Positions 24,718 to 33,189 are shown, numbered from the stretch's first letter. The stretch is 64,000 nt of DNA from Chelatococcus sp. (GCA_003248805.1 QFQY01000021.1:1-64000), one strand, 5' to 3'. The notes: generated by a model not told the origin, from the letters alone. Numbers and translations are program-made.

Positions 24718-24746
24718 TTGACAGCCTGCCCTTGCGCGAACATATA
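24718..24746 (+). promoter_or_regulatory. promoter of the argC leader transcript
   Basis: TTGACA at 24718-24723, a 17-base spacer, then CATATA at 24741-24746 (ATATAC with an 18-base spacer is the alternative). The expected start site is about 24753-24755, at the leader-peptide ATG at 24754. There is no room for a Shine-Dalgarno, so the leader mRNA would be leaderless. Confidence 0.7.
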
Positions 24747-24753
24747 CGGTGCC

Positions 24754-24813
24754 ATGATCACAAACCCGACTCGACGTCGCCGCCGCCCGGCCGCCCCAGC
24801 GCGACCGCGATGA
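24754..24813 (+). CDS. arginine-rich leader peptide of argC
   Basis: A 19-codon open frame reading MITNPTRRRRRPAAPARPR then TGA. Seven of 19 residues are Arg, including five in a row (codons CGA CGT CGC CGC CGC at 24772-24786). It sits between a consensus promoter and an intrinsic terminator upstream of argC, the position of a ribosome-stalling sensor for charged tRNA-Arg. Stalling at the Arg run would leave 24814-24820 free to pair with 24850-24856 and block the terminator. Translating to the stop codon would cover that segment. The layout resembles the leaderless trpL of Sinorhizobium meliloti (established for trp). The arginine role is inferred. Confidence 0.75.
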   Translation: MITNPTRRRRRPAAPARPR

Positions 24814-24866
24814 CGCTCGGCTGAAAGCCCGAACGCCCGCGACCGCGCCCCGAGCGCGGTTTTTTT
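24814..24866 (+). terminator. attenuator: terminator with competing antiterminator
   Basis: The terminator is ACCGCGC (24842-24848) with GCGCGGT (24854-24860) around loop CCCGA, followed by a seven-T run (24860-24866). The competing pairing is CGCTCGG (24814-24820), starting immediately after the leader stop, with CCGAGCG (24850-24856), which takes the terminator loop and the first part of its 3' arm. The two structures cannot coexist. The downstream gene is argC, 50 bp away. Confidence 0.75.
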
Positions 24867-24916
24867 ATGCCCGAAGCCGACGAACCATCCTCCCCAGACG
24901 CCTGACGAGGGTCGAG

Positions 24917-25852
24917 ATGAGCCAGAATCTGAAATCCATCTTCATCGACGGTGAGGCCGGCACGACCGGCCTCGGCATCCGCGACCGGCTCGCGGCCTTG
25001 CCGGAAGTGAGCGTGAAGAGCATCGCGCCCGAAAAGCGCAAGGATCCCGCCGCCCGGAAGGACATGATGGCGGCGGTCGATCTCGTCGTGCTCTGCCTGC
25101 CGGACGAGGCGGCGAAGGAATCCGTCGCGCTCGCCGACGAACTCGGCTCGGCCGCGCCCAAGATCGTCGACGCCGCGACCGCCCATCGCATCGCGCCGGG
25201 CTGGGTCTATGGCTTCGCCGAGCTGGAGCCGGGGCAGGCTGCCAAGATCGCCAACGCCAACCGCGTCGCCAATCCGGGCTGCTATCCGACGGGCGCGATC
25301 GCGCTGCTGCGGCCGCTTGTCGATGCCGGGCTGATGGCGCAGGACCATCCGGTCGCGATCAACGCGGTCTCCGGCTATTCCGGCGGCGGCAAGGCGATGA
25401 TCGAGGCCTACGAGGCCGGCACGGCGCCGGCCTTCGAGCTCTACGGGCTCGGCTTCAAGCACAAGCACCTGCCGGAGCTGCAGGAATATGCGCGCCTGAC
25501 GCGGCGGCCGATCTTCGTGCCCTCCGTCGGCAATTTCCGGCAGGGCATGCTGGTCTCGGTGCCGCTGCATCTCGACACGCTGCCGGGCAAGCCGAAGGTC
25601 GCCGATCTCGAGACGGCGCTGGTCGAGCGCTATGCCGGCTCGACCTATGTCTCGGTGGTGCCTGCGGCCGAGGCCGGCGGCAAGCTCGAGCCCGAGGCGC
25701 TGAACGACACCAACAGGCTGGAACTGCGGGTGTTCGGCAGCGACGATTACGGCCAGGCCGTGCTGGTCGCGAGGCTCGACAATCTCGGCAAGGGCGCCTC
25801 GGGCGCTGCCGTCCAGAACATCCGCCTGATGCTGGGGCTCGCCGAGGGCTGA
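24917..25852 (+). CDS. argC: N-acetyl-gamma-glutamyl-phosphate reductase
   Basis: A 311-residue ArgC of the shorter type 2 class, reducing N-acetylglutamyl phosphate to the semialdehyde in arginine synthesis. It has an N-terminal NADP fold (SIFIDGEAGTTGLGIRDRL), the catalytic Cys122 in ANPGCYPTG, the glycine-rich SGYSGGGKAM, and HLPELQEY with KHKHL supplying the conserved histidine region. GAGGGT lies upstream of the ATG. Expression is probably set by the leader-peptide attenuator in front. A bidirectional terminator follows. Confidence 0.95.
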   Translation: MSQNLKSIFIDGEAGTTGLGIRDRLAALPEVSVKSIAPEKRKDPAARKDMMAAVDLVVLCLPDEAAKESVALADELGSAAPKIVDAATAHRIAPGWVYGFAELEPGQAAKIANANRVANPGCYPTGAIALLRPLVDAGLMAQDHPVAINAVSGYSGGGKAMIEAYEAGTAPAFELYGLGFKHKHLPELQEYARLTRRPIFVPSVGNFRQGMLVSVPLHLDTLPGKPKVADLETALVERYAGSTYVSVVPAAEAGGKLEPEALNDTNRLELRVFGSDDYGQAVLVARLDNLGKGASGAAVQNIRLMLGLAEG

Positions 25853-25891
25853 GGCGCTCGCGAGGACAGGCAGTCCGGGAACAACGAAAAA

Positions 25892-25911
25892 AGGGCCGCG
25901 CGAGCGGCCCT
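25892..25911. terminator. bidirectional intrinsic terminator
   Basis: AGGGCCGC and GCGGCCCT form an 8-bp stem with a GCGA loop. The minus strand is followed by TTTTTT (the AAAAAA run at 25887-25892) and the plus strand by a weaker TTTCC, so it ends both argC and the convergent FAH-family gene. Confidence 0.85.
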
Positions 25912-25936
25912 TTCCTGTATTGCCGGGGGGACGGCC

Positions 25937-26785
25937 TCAGCCCTTCCAGGGCAGGAAGTGCTGCTTCTGGTCGCCCAGCCCCTCGATGCCGAGGGTCACG
26001 ACCTCGCCGCCCTTCAGAAAGCGCGGCGGCTTGAAGCCGAGGCCGACGCCGGGCGGCGTGCCGGTGGTGATGACATCGCCCGGATCGAGCCGCATGAACT
26101 GGCTGATATAGTGCACCAGATAGGCCGCGCCGAAGATCATGGTCTTGGTCGAGCCGTTCTGGACGCGCTCGCCGTCCACCTCGAGCCACATGGCGAGGTT
26201 CTGGACGTCCTTGACCTCGTCGGTCGTGACCAGCCACGGGCCGAGCGGGCCGAAGGTCGGGCAGCCCTTGCCCTTGGCCCACTGGCCGCCGCGCTCGGTC
26301 TGGAATTCGCGCTCGGAGACGTCGTTGCAGACGGCGAAGCCGGCGATGGCCGCGAGGGCGTCCTTCTCCTCGATATAGGAGCCGCCGTCGCCGATCACGA
26401 TGGCGAGCTCGACCTCCCAGTCGGTCTTCACCGAGCCCTTGGGGATCTGTACGTCGTCATAGGGGCCGACGATGCAGTTCGGCGCCTTGTTGAACAGGAT
26501 GGGCTCTTTCGGGATCGGAGCGCCGGTCTCGGCGGCATGGTCGGCGAAGTTGAGGCCGACGGCGATGAAATTGCGCACGTCCCCGACGCAGGCACCGATG
26601 CGTGGCGAGCCGGAGACGAGCGGCAGCGACTTCGGGTCGAGAGCCCTGATCTTGGCGAGCGAGGCGGAGGTCAGTGCCTTGCCGGCGAGATCGGGCAGCG
26701 CGCCCGAGAGGTCGCGGATCGCTCCCTCGGAGTCCAGCAGGCCCGGCTTTTCCTGGCCCGGTGCACCATATCGTAGCAGTTTCAC
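25937..26785 (-). CDS. fumarylacetoacetate hydrolase family protein
   Basis: A 282-residue FAH-superfamily enzyme. It has a short N-terminal domain, then the catalytic domain with VGLNFADHAAETG, PILFNKAPNCIVGP, the metal-binding acidic set in WEVELAIVIG and NDVSEREFQ, and the C-terminal TGTPPGVGLGFKPP. It most resembles proteins annotated as ureidoglycolate lyase or 2,4-diketo-3-deoxy-L-fuconate hydrolase, so C-C or C-N bond cleavage of a keto acid is likely. The exact substrate cannot be fixed. It is monocistronic and convergent with argC. Confidence 0.88.
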   Translation of the reverse strand: MKLLRYGAPGQEKPGLLDSEGAIRDLSGALPDLAGKALTSASLAKIRALDPKSLPLVSGSPRIGACVGDVRNFIAVGLNFADHAAETGAPIPKEPILFNKAPNCIVGPYDDVQIPKGSVKTDWEVELAIVIGDGGSYIEEKDALAAIAGFAVCNDVSEREFQTERGGQWAKGKGCPTFGPLGPWLVTTDEVKDVQNLAMWLEVDGERVQNGSTKTMIFGAAYLVHYISQFMRLDPGDVITTGTPPGVGLGFKPPRFLKGGEVVTLGIEGLGDQKQHFLPWKG

Positions 26786-27231
26786 GGCGTTTCCTTTGTT
26801 TCAATCGTTATGAGCGATTGGGTTGGCCGCCGATCCTGTGCGGATGGCGGGCGGAACACAAGCGAGACGCATGCATGGTCCGGCCGCTGCGCTCGCCGTT
26901 GTTGCGCGCGTGCAACTCTATCCGCGAAAGCGACGTCGCTCATGCGATGCCGTACGGATGCCCGCCCACCGCCCTTTCGGGAAAAAACGCCGATAGTTCT
27001 TATGTAAACCATCTTCTCGTCGCGACGGCTCGGCGGGAACCCCGGAAAGGCGGTCGATTTCGGTCGATTTCGGCGGCGGCGAGTGGGATTGTCACGCCTC
27101 GGGTCGCGATTCGTGCCTCTTGTGGCGCCATTGCGGTCAAAATCGGCTCAGGCCATGCTCCGACTCAGACGAGGGGGGAACGCTCTCGCAGCCGGTGAAT
27201 GGGACGGAACGCTATGGATACCAGGAACGCT
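26786..27231. other. 446-bp divergent intergenic region
   Basis: The region lies between the FAH-family gene and the FadL-type porin. It contains an exact tandem of CGGTCGATTT (27051-27060 and 27061-27070) and a lower-GC patch at about 26985-27015 suitable for a promoter. The 11-base sequence GGAACGCTATG occurs twice at 27206 and 27224 in front of the porin. No gene was recognised. Confidence 0.45.
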
Positions 27232-28569
27232 ATGAAGGGCCTTGTCCGAACTGTCGCGATCGCGACCGTGTCCAGCGCCGCGCTGCTCGCGGCGAATGGC
27301 GCCTTTGCGAGTTCTTTCGCGATCCGAAGCGGCCAGAGTGCGGAAGGCCTGGGCATGTCCTATGCCGGCGCGGCGGCGGGCGGCATCGGCATGGGTTCGA
27401 TGGCCTGGAACCCGGCGACCATCACCATGTTCCCGGGCCGCAACAGCAATTGGAACTTCACTTATCTCTATGCGAACGGCTCTTATGAGCCGACATCGGT
27501 GACGCGCCTCGGCTCGCCGTTCGGGCCGGCGAGCCCGATCCAGAACGGCACCGGCAATATCGGCGGCGACGGTTCCTTCATTCCCGCCTCCTATTCCGCC
27601 TGGCAGCTCACCGACCGCTTCTGGATCGGCATGACGACGGGCGCGCCGTTCGGCCTGCGCTCGAAGCCCGAGAACCAGGTGCACGCCGCGCAGGTCTATG
27701 GCCGTTCCGCCAAGGTCACCACGATCAACGTCGCGCCGACGGTCGGCTACAAGGTCAATGACTGGTTGTCGGTCGGTGCCGCGCTGCAGATCCAGCGCTT
27801 CGATGCCAAGCTCAAGAACGCGGCGATCAGCTCGCCCTTCTCTCCACCCGTCATCGTGGAAGGCGACACGATCGACTTCGGCTATCGCCTCGGCGTGACG
27901 CTGACGCCGCTCGACGGCACCACGATCGGCCTCGGCTATCGCTCTTCCATTCGCCAGACCCTCGAAGGCACGCTGCGCACGCCGACGGCCGTCATCCCGG
28001 TCAAGGCGAATCTCAACCTGCCGGATTCCGTGGTCTTCGGCCTGTCGCAGGTCATCAACGAGCAGTGGCAGGCCCATCTCGGCGTCGAGTGGACGAACTG
28101 GAGCCGCTTCCGCAACATCCCGATCGTGAGCCAGTTCAACGGCTTGCCCGCGACCAGCTTGAATTTCCAGTATGACGACAGCTGGTTCTTCTCGGGCGGT
28201 GTCGAATACAAGTACAGCCGCGACCTGACCCTGCGCGCCGGCGTGGGCTACGAGCTCTCGGCCGTGAACGACCAGAACCGCCAGATCTTCATCTCGGACA
28301 ACGATCGTCTCTGGCTCAGCGCCGGCGGCAGCTACCAGATCACCGACCGGATCAAGCTCGATCTCGGCTACACCTACATCCATGTGAACAAGGCCACGGT
28401 GAACTACACCGGCGCCCATCCGCAGCAGCAGTTCCAGCCGCAGGCCCAGAAGGTCTACTACACGGCCGAAGCCAAGCCCTATATCCACATCCTCTCGGCT
28501 GGCCTGACCTATCGCTGGGACGATCCGGCGCAGACGATTCCCGTGCAGCCGACGGTGAGGAAGTACTGA
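27232..28569 (+). CDS. OmpP1/FadL-family outer-membrane transporter
   Basis: A 445-residue outer-membrane beta-barrel for long-chain fatty acids or other hydrophobic compounds. A signal peptide (MKGLVRTVAIATVSSAALLA, cleavage near AFA-SS) is followed by the FadL N-terminal hatch signature, GQSAEGLGMSYAGAAAGG with NPATITMFPG. About fourteen amphipathic strands follow, and the last reads HILSAGLTYRW. ATG 27232 was chosen with AGGAA six bases upstream. In-frame ATGs at 27214 and 27199 are possible because the start region is duplicated. A strong terminator follows the stop. Confidence 0.9.
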   Translation: MKGLVRTVAIATVSSAALLAANGAFASSFAIRSGQSAEGLGMSYAGAAAGGIGMGSMAWNPATITMFPGRNSNWNFTYLYANGSYEPTSVTRLGSPFGPASPIQNGTGNIGGDGSFIPASYSAWQLTDRFWIGMTTGAPFGLRSKPENQVHAAQVYGRSAKVTTINVAPTVGYKVNDWLSVGAALQIQRFDAKLKNAAISSPFSPPVIVEGDTIDFGYRLGVTLTPLDGTTIGLGYRSSIRQTLEGTLRTPTAVIPVKANLNLPDSVVFGLSQVINEQWQAHLGVEWTNWSRFRNIPIVSQFNGLPATSLNFQYDDSWFFSGGVEYKYSRDLTLRAGVGYELSAVNDQNRQIFISDNDRLWLSAGGSYQITDRIKLDLGYTYIHVNKATVNYTGAHPQQQFQPQAQKVYYTAEAKPYIHILSAGLTYRWDDPAQTIPVQPTVRKY

Positions 28570-28592
28570 GATGGCGCTGACCGCGCCTCGCG

Positions 28593-28617
28593 AGCCGGCC
28601 TTCGGGCCGGCTTTTTT
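28593..28617 (+). terminator. intrinsic terminator of the FadL-type gene
   Basis: AGCCGGCC and GGCCGGCT pair over 8 bp with a TTCG tetraloop, followed by a six-T run. Confidence 0.92.
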
Positions 28618-28696
28618 GTCGCTGCGCGAGCGGGATCGGCGCGGCCGTGCAGGTGACGATCGGAAAGAAGAGCAGGCGCGCGGCCGGCCCGGGAGG

Positions 28697-29422
28697 CTAC
28701 TCCGGATGCTCGGCGTTCCAGCGCTCGGCATAGGCCTCGCACATGCGATACACCGCCTCGCGATCGGTCCAGCCCGCGGGGTGCGCGCGGGAGGGCAGGG
28801 CGCGCTGGAAGGGGACATAGCCCTGATGCGCCAGCCTCCAGAGGCGGCGAAGCTCTTTCAGCGGCTCCGGATGGTCGTCGACGCGCAGGTCGAAGCTGGG
28901 AAAGGGCGCCTCGGTCCAGATCCGTAAGCAGCACGACTGGCGGCCCCGCTTGTCGCCTCCCGCCGCTTCGCCAGCCTCCACGGCGACGATCAGTCTCTCG
29001 TCGAAATCGCGGTCGGACGCGGCGAGATAGGCATTCAGGGTCGCGTCGACGACGCGCGGGCCTGACAGCATGTTGCCGGCGACCGAAACCCCGGGAGCCG
29101 CGGCGCTCCCGCTCCAGTCGATGCAGGCCTGGCCCGTGTAGGCTGCGGGGCGCCCTTCGCGGTCGACGAGGTGAACCTGCCGGTGGTCGCGTCCCTCGTC
29201 CGCCGCCGCGAGCGCCGCGACGACGAGGTCGGAGGGGCAGCCCTCTTGCAGCATGCGCAGTCCATCGACGCCGAAGAACGGATTGGCGAAAGCTTGTGTC
29301 GCGATCACTCCGGTCCCGCCGGCTCCGTAGGGAACGACGGCGCCGACCGCCAGCGCCCGCGAGGCGCACAGGATGCCGAACGCGCCCGTCCGCTCATCCC
29401 TCGCGACAATGGACCATGTCAT
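28697..29422 (-). CDS. DUF1028 (Ntn-hydrolase-like) protein
   Basis: A 241-residue DUF1028 protein beginning MTWSIVARDERTGAFGI, with GAVVPYGAGGTGVIATQAFAN, the VVAALAAADEGRDHRQ segment and SVAGNMLSGP, all family hallmarks. The family is thought to have an Ntn-hydrolase fold with self-processing, but a physiological substrate is not established. It lies downstream of phaC on the same strand with a 71-bp gap, so co-transcription is possible but not compelling. Confidence 0.85.
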   Translation of the reverse strand: MTWSIVARDERTGAFGILCASRALAVGAVVPYGAGGTGVIATQAFANPFFGVDGLRMLQEGCPSDLVVAALAAADEGRDHRQVHLVDREGRPAAYTGQACIDWSGSAAAPGVSVAGNMLSGPRVVDATLNAYLAASDRDFDERLIVAVEAGEAAGGDKRGRQSCCLRIWTEAPFPSFDLRVDDHPEPLKELRRLWRLAHQGYVPFQRALPSRAHPAGWTDREAVYRMCEAYAERWNAEHPE

Positions 29423-29493
29423 CAGCTGTCCTCGCCAAGGGCATCGCTATAGGCGCGTGCCCCCTGGCGTGCAAACCCTGCCGCGGGACGGAC

Positions 29494-31317
29494 TTACGAC
29501 CGCACCTTCACATAGCTCCCGGGCGCATCCTCGATCGGCGCGAGCTTGCCGCCGCCGGGCTCGCGCGCCGGCACGCGCTCCGGAGCCTGCTTTTCCAGCC
29601 AGGCGAACCAGTGCGGCCACCAGGAGCCGGGATGCTCCTCCGCGTGCGTCATCCAGTCGTGGTAGCGCCCCGTCGGCTTTCCGCCGGTCCAGTACTGGTA
29701 CTTGCCGCGGCTCGGCGGGTTGACGACGCCAGCGATGTGGCCCGAGCCCGAGACGACGTATTCGACCTCGCCGCCGAAGCACTTCGAGCCGTTGAACACG
29801 GACCGCGCGGGTGCGATGTGGTCCTCGCGGGTCGCGAGATTATAGACCGGAATCGTCACCCGCTTCAGGTCGAGCTGGGTGCCGCCGAGATGCATCTGCC
29901 CCTTGGTCAGCTTGTTGTCCAGATAGCAGTTGCGCAGGTAGAACGAGTGGTTAGCCGCCGGCATGCGCGTCGAATCGGAGTTCCAGTAGAGCAGGTCGAA
30001 GGCCGTGGGCATCTTGCCCTTGAGGTAGTTGTTGACGGCGTAGGACCAGATCAGGTCGTTGGGCCGCAGCATGTTGAAGGCGCCGGACATGCGCGCGCCC
30101 TCGAGATAGCCGCTGCGCGTCATCTGCTCTTCGATGGCGCGGATCTGATCCTCGTCGACGAAGACGGAGAGTTCGCCCGCCTCCGAGAAGTCGACCTGCG
30201 TGGTGAAGAAGGTCGCGCTGGCGACGCGGTCGTCGCCCGTCGCCGCCATATAGGCCAGCGTGATGCCGAGCAGCGTTCCGCCCACGCAATAGCCGATGGT
30301 GGCGACCGAACGCTCGCCGGTGGCCTGCGCGATGGCGTCGAGGGCGGCGAAGATGCCTTCGCGCATATAGCTCTCGAAGTCCTTCGCCGCATGCCGCTGG
30401 TCCGGATTGACCCAGGAGATGCAGAACACCGTCAGCCCCTGCTCGACGCACCAGCGGATGAAGCTCTTCTCCGGGTTGAGATCGAGGATGTAGTACTTGT
30501 TGATCCAAGGCGGGACGATAAGCAGCGGCCGCTTCAGCACCTGCGGCGTCGCCGGTGCGTACTGGATCAGCTCCATGATCTCGTCGCGGAAGACAACCTT
30601 GCCCGGCGTCGTCGCGATGTTGACGCCGATCTCGAAGGCGCTCGGGTCGGATTGGCGGATCTTGAGCTCGCCCCGGCCGGCCTCGATGTCCTCCGCCAGC
30701 ATCTTCATGCCGCGAACGAGATTCTCGCCGTTCTGCCGCAGCGTCTCGCGCAGCAGCTCCGGATTGGTGGCGACGAAATTGGTCGGGGAGAGCGCGCTCG
30801 AAATCTGCTTCACGTAGAAGCGCGCCTTCTCGCGGGTATGCGGGTCGAGGTCTTCGGCCCGGTCGACCATCGCCTCGGCCCAGCGCGTGCCGATCAGATA
30901 GGCCTGCTTGATGAAGTCGAACATCGGATGCTCCGACCAGTCGGGGTCGGAGAAGCGCGCGTCGCGCTTGTCGGGTTTGGCGACGGGCTCGGGCTCCTCC
31001 CCGCCGGCGCGCTTCAGCATCGTGCTCCACAGGCTCAGAAAGTCGCCGGTGATCGAGGCCTGCGCCTCGATAATCTTCTTGGGGTCGCTGACCCAGCGCT
31101 CGGCGACGCGCCCGAGCGTGCGCACCATGTCGCTCGCCTCGTCGGCCTGGCCTGTCTTCGCCTCGCCGCGTTCGATCGGCTTGAGATAGGCCGCGGTCGC
31201 CTTGCCGTATTCCTCGATCAGCCGCCCCATGTTCTGGGCGAACTGGTCGAGATCCGGCGCCTCGCGTTCGCTAGCCTGCTGCTCTTCGCCCTCCGGGCCG
31301 TTCACAGGCCGATTCAT
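29494..31317 (-). CDS. phaC: class I poly(3-hydroxyalkanoate) synthase
   Basis: A 607-residue PHA synthase that polymerises 3-hydroxyacyl-CoA on storage granules. It has the N-terminal PhaC domain (about 100-270) and the alpha/beta-hydrolase core, with the lipase-like box GYCVGG giving the catalytic Cys344. The catalytic Asp lies in ATREDHIAP and the His in SGSGHIAG. The length and the PWINKYYILDL segment (270-280) fit class I enzymes of alphaproteobacteria. The thiolase and reductase genes (phaAB) are not in the window. It is divergent from a small lipoprotein gene with a dyad between them. Confidence 0.95.
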   Translation of the reverse strand: MNRPVNGPEGEEQQASEREAPDLDQFAQNMGRLIEEYGKATAAYLKPIERGEAKTGQADEASDMVRTLGRVAERWVSDPKKIIEAQASITGDFLSLWSTMLKRAGGEEPEPVAKPDKRDARFSDPDWSEHPMFDFIKQAYLIGTRWAEAMVDRAEDLDPHTREKARFYVKQISSALSPTNFVATNPELLRETLRQNGENLVRGMKMLAEDIEAGRGELKIRQSDPSAFEIGVNIATTPGKVVFRDEIMELIQYAPATPQVLKRPLLIVPPWINKYYILDLNPEKSFIRWCVEQGLTVFCISWVNPDQRHAAKDFESYMREGIFAALDAIAQATGERSVATIGYCVGGTLLGITLAYMAATGDDRVASATFFTTQVDFSEAGELSVFVDEDQIRAIEEQMTRSGYLEGARMSGAFNMLRPNDLIWSYAVNNYLKGKMPTAFDLLYWNSDSTRMPAANHSFYLRNCYLDNKLTKGQMHLGGTQLDLKRVTIPVYNLATREDHIAPARSVFNGSKCFGGEVEYVVSGSGHIAGVVNPPSRGKYQYWTGGKPTGRYHDWMTHAEEHPGSWWPHWFAWLEKQAPERVPAREPGGGKLAPIEDAPGSYVKVRS

Positions 31318-31360
31318 CAGGCGCCTCTCCCTTGGAATCTGTTATAGGGCGCATCGCTCG

Positions 31361-31395
31361 CCATATTGGTACTATCAAGGTGGTAGCCGATATGG
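31361..31395. promoter_or_regulatory. imperfect dyad between phaC and the lipoprotein gene
   Basis: CCATATTGGTAC at 31361 and GTAGCCGATATGG at 31383-31395 are imperfect inverted arms, with CCATAT/ATATGG exact, in the 117-bp divergent gap. It is a candidate operator for phaC control. Confidence 0.4.
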
Positions 31396-31434
31396 TCAGT
31401 GAAGAAAATTGCCAAAACCTCTGGACCTGAAGCC

Positions 31435-31797
31435 ATGCTGACCGATCTGCCCAAGAGGACGTCCCTGCCGCTCGCGGCTCTGGCGGCGGTTGCGCTCGCT
31501 CTGGCGGGGTGCGCGGGAGACGAGACCACCAAGGCGGTGGCCGAGGCGGCCGGCATGGCGACGACGGCGCAGGAATCGAAGGCCTTCGTGCGCGAGACGC
31601 GGCCGGCCGACACGCAATATATCCCGATCGGCACCGCGATCACGCGGGCCGCGCCGCGCAAGCCCGTCGAGGACTTCAAGAAGCTCGAGGCGCAGCTCGA
31701 GGCCAAGCGCCAGGCCAACGAGGCGGCCGCCGCGCAGGCGCAGACGCTGGGCGCGACGACGGCGGCGCCGACTCCGGCTGCGGTTCCCACGAACTGA
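31435..31797 (+). CDS. small lipoprotein of unknown function
   Basis: A 120-residue protein with a clear type II signal: basic start, hydrophobic 11-24, and lipobox LAGC with acceptor Cys26. The mature part contains a short central segment (DTQYIPIGTAITRAAPRK) and a charged, Ala/Gln-rich, helix-prone tail ending in a Thr/Pro-rich stretch. I do not recognise a named family. A GTG at 31399 could extend the start by 12 residues. Confidence 0.65.
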   Translation: MLTDLPKRTSLPLAALAAVALALAGCAGDETTKAVAEAAGMATTAQESKAFVRETRPADTQYIPIGTAITRAAPRKPVEDFKKLEAQLEAKRQANEAAAAQAQTLGATTAAPTPAAVPTN

Positions 31798-31968
31798 ACC
31801 GGGACAGGCGCCGAACCGGCGCATGACGGCGAGGCGACGACCCCGCCGATCGGTCTTTGGGCGAATCTTGCGTAATTTTCTCTCCCCCGCAGGAAGATGC
31901 GGTGGTAAGCAGCTTGCGCGCAAGAAAAGTGGTCGACGCACGGCGCGCCGACCCGAAGGACCCGTTCG

Positions 31969-33189
31969 ATGACCGATTTCCACCGCATCAAGCGTCTGCC
32001 GCCCTACGTCTTCGAGCAGGTCAACAAGATCAAGGCTGCCGAGCGGGCCAAGGGCGTCGACATCATCGACCTCGGCATGGGCAATCCCGACCTGCCGGCC
32101 CCGAGACACGTCATCGAGAAGCTGGTCGAGACCGCCGGCAAGCCGCGGACCGACCGCTATTCCGCCTCCAAGGGCATCGGCGGCCTGCGCCGCGCCCAGG
32201 CGAACTATTACGAGCGCCGCTTCGGCGTGAAGCTGAACCCCGAGACGCAGGTCGTCGCGACGCTGGGCTCGAAGGAAGGCTTCGCCAACATGGCGCAGGC
32301 CATCACCGGGCCGGGCGACGTCGTGCTGGTGCCCAATCCGAGCTACCCGATCCACGCCTTCGGCTTCCTGATGGCGGGGGGCGTGATTCGCTCCGTCCCG
32401 GCCGAGCCGACGCCAGCGATGTTCCCGGCGCTGGAGCGGGCGGTGATGCATTCGGTGCCGAAGCCGATCGCGCTCGTGACCTGCTATCCGGCCAATCCGA
32501 CGGCCTACGTCGCCTCGCTCGACTTCTATCGCGACCTCGTCGCCTTCGCGAAGAAGCACGATCTCATCCTGCTCTCCGATCTCGCCTATGCCGAGGTCTA
32601 TTTCGACGAGAAGAACCCTCCGCCCTCGATGCTGCAGGTGCCGGGTGCGATCGATGTCGCGGTCGAGTTCACCTCCATGTCGAAGACCTTTTCCATGGCC
32701 GGCTGGCGCATGGGCTTCGCCGTCGGCAACGAGCGGCTGCTGGCGGCGCTGGCGCGGGTGAAGTCCTATCTCGACTACGGTGCCTATACGCCGATCCAGG
32801 TCGCGGCCGCCGCCGCCCTCAACGGCCCCGACGACTGCATCCGCGAGATGCGGGACACCTATCGCAAGCGCCGCGACGCGTTGGTGGAGAGCTTCGGCAA
32901 GGCCGGCTGGGACTTTCCGGCGCCGGAGGCCTCGATGTTCGCCTGGGTCGCGATTCCTGAGAAGTTCCGCCATCTCGGCTCGCTGGAGTTCTCCAAGCTG
33001 CTGATCGAAAAGGCGGAGGTCGCGGTCGCGCCGGGCATCGGCTTCGGCGAGCATGGCGACGATTATGTCCGCATTGCCATCGTCGAGAACGAGCAGCGCA
33101 TCCGCCAGGCCGCGCGCAACATCGGCCGCTTCCTCAAATCGGCGGACCAGACCCTGCACAACGTCATCCAGATGCCGAAGGCGGGTTGA
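31969..33189 (+). CDS. class I aminotransferase (AlaC/LL-DAP aminotransferase-like)
   Basis: A 406-residue fold-type I PLP aminotransferase. The glycine-rich substrate loop is DLGMGNPDLPAP (34-45), CYPANPTAYV occupies the NP motif region, LSDLAYAEVYFD provides the PLP-pyridine aspartate and tyrosine, and the PLP lysine is Lys239 in SMSKTFSMAGWRMGF. It resembles AlaC/YfdZ alanine transaminases, which are often annotated as LL-diaminopimelate aminotransferase. With hom 1.7 kb downstream, a role in aspartate-family or alanine metabolism is likely. Confidence 0.88.
   Translation: MTDFHRIKRLPPYVFEQVNKIKAAERAKGVDIIDLGMGNPDLPAPRHVIEKLVETAGKPRTDRYSASKGIGGLRRAQANYYERRFGVKLNPETQVVATLGSKEGFANMAQAITGPGDVVLVPNPSYPIHAFGFLMAGGVIRSVPAEPTPAMFPALERAVMHSVPKPIALVTCYPANPTAYVASLDFYRDLVAFAKKHDLILLSDLAYAEVYFDEKNPPPSMLQVPGAIDVAVEFTSMSKTFSMAGWRMGFAVGNERLLAALARVKSYLDYGAYTPIQVAAAAALNGPDDCIREMRDTYRKRRDALVESFGKAGWDFPAPEASMFAWVAIPEKFRHLGSLEFSKLLIEKAEVAVAPGIGFGEHGDDYVRIAIVENEQRIRQAARNIGRFLKSADQTLHNVIQMPKAG

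Noticed and set aside
24867..24905. 12-codon frame MPEADEPSSPDA after the argC terminator
   Set aside because: No amino-acid bias linked to arginine and no ribosome-binding site; probably chance.
29296..31347. 683-codon open frame opposite phaC
   Set aside because: A shadow of phaC; it has no motifs and no ribosome-binding site.
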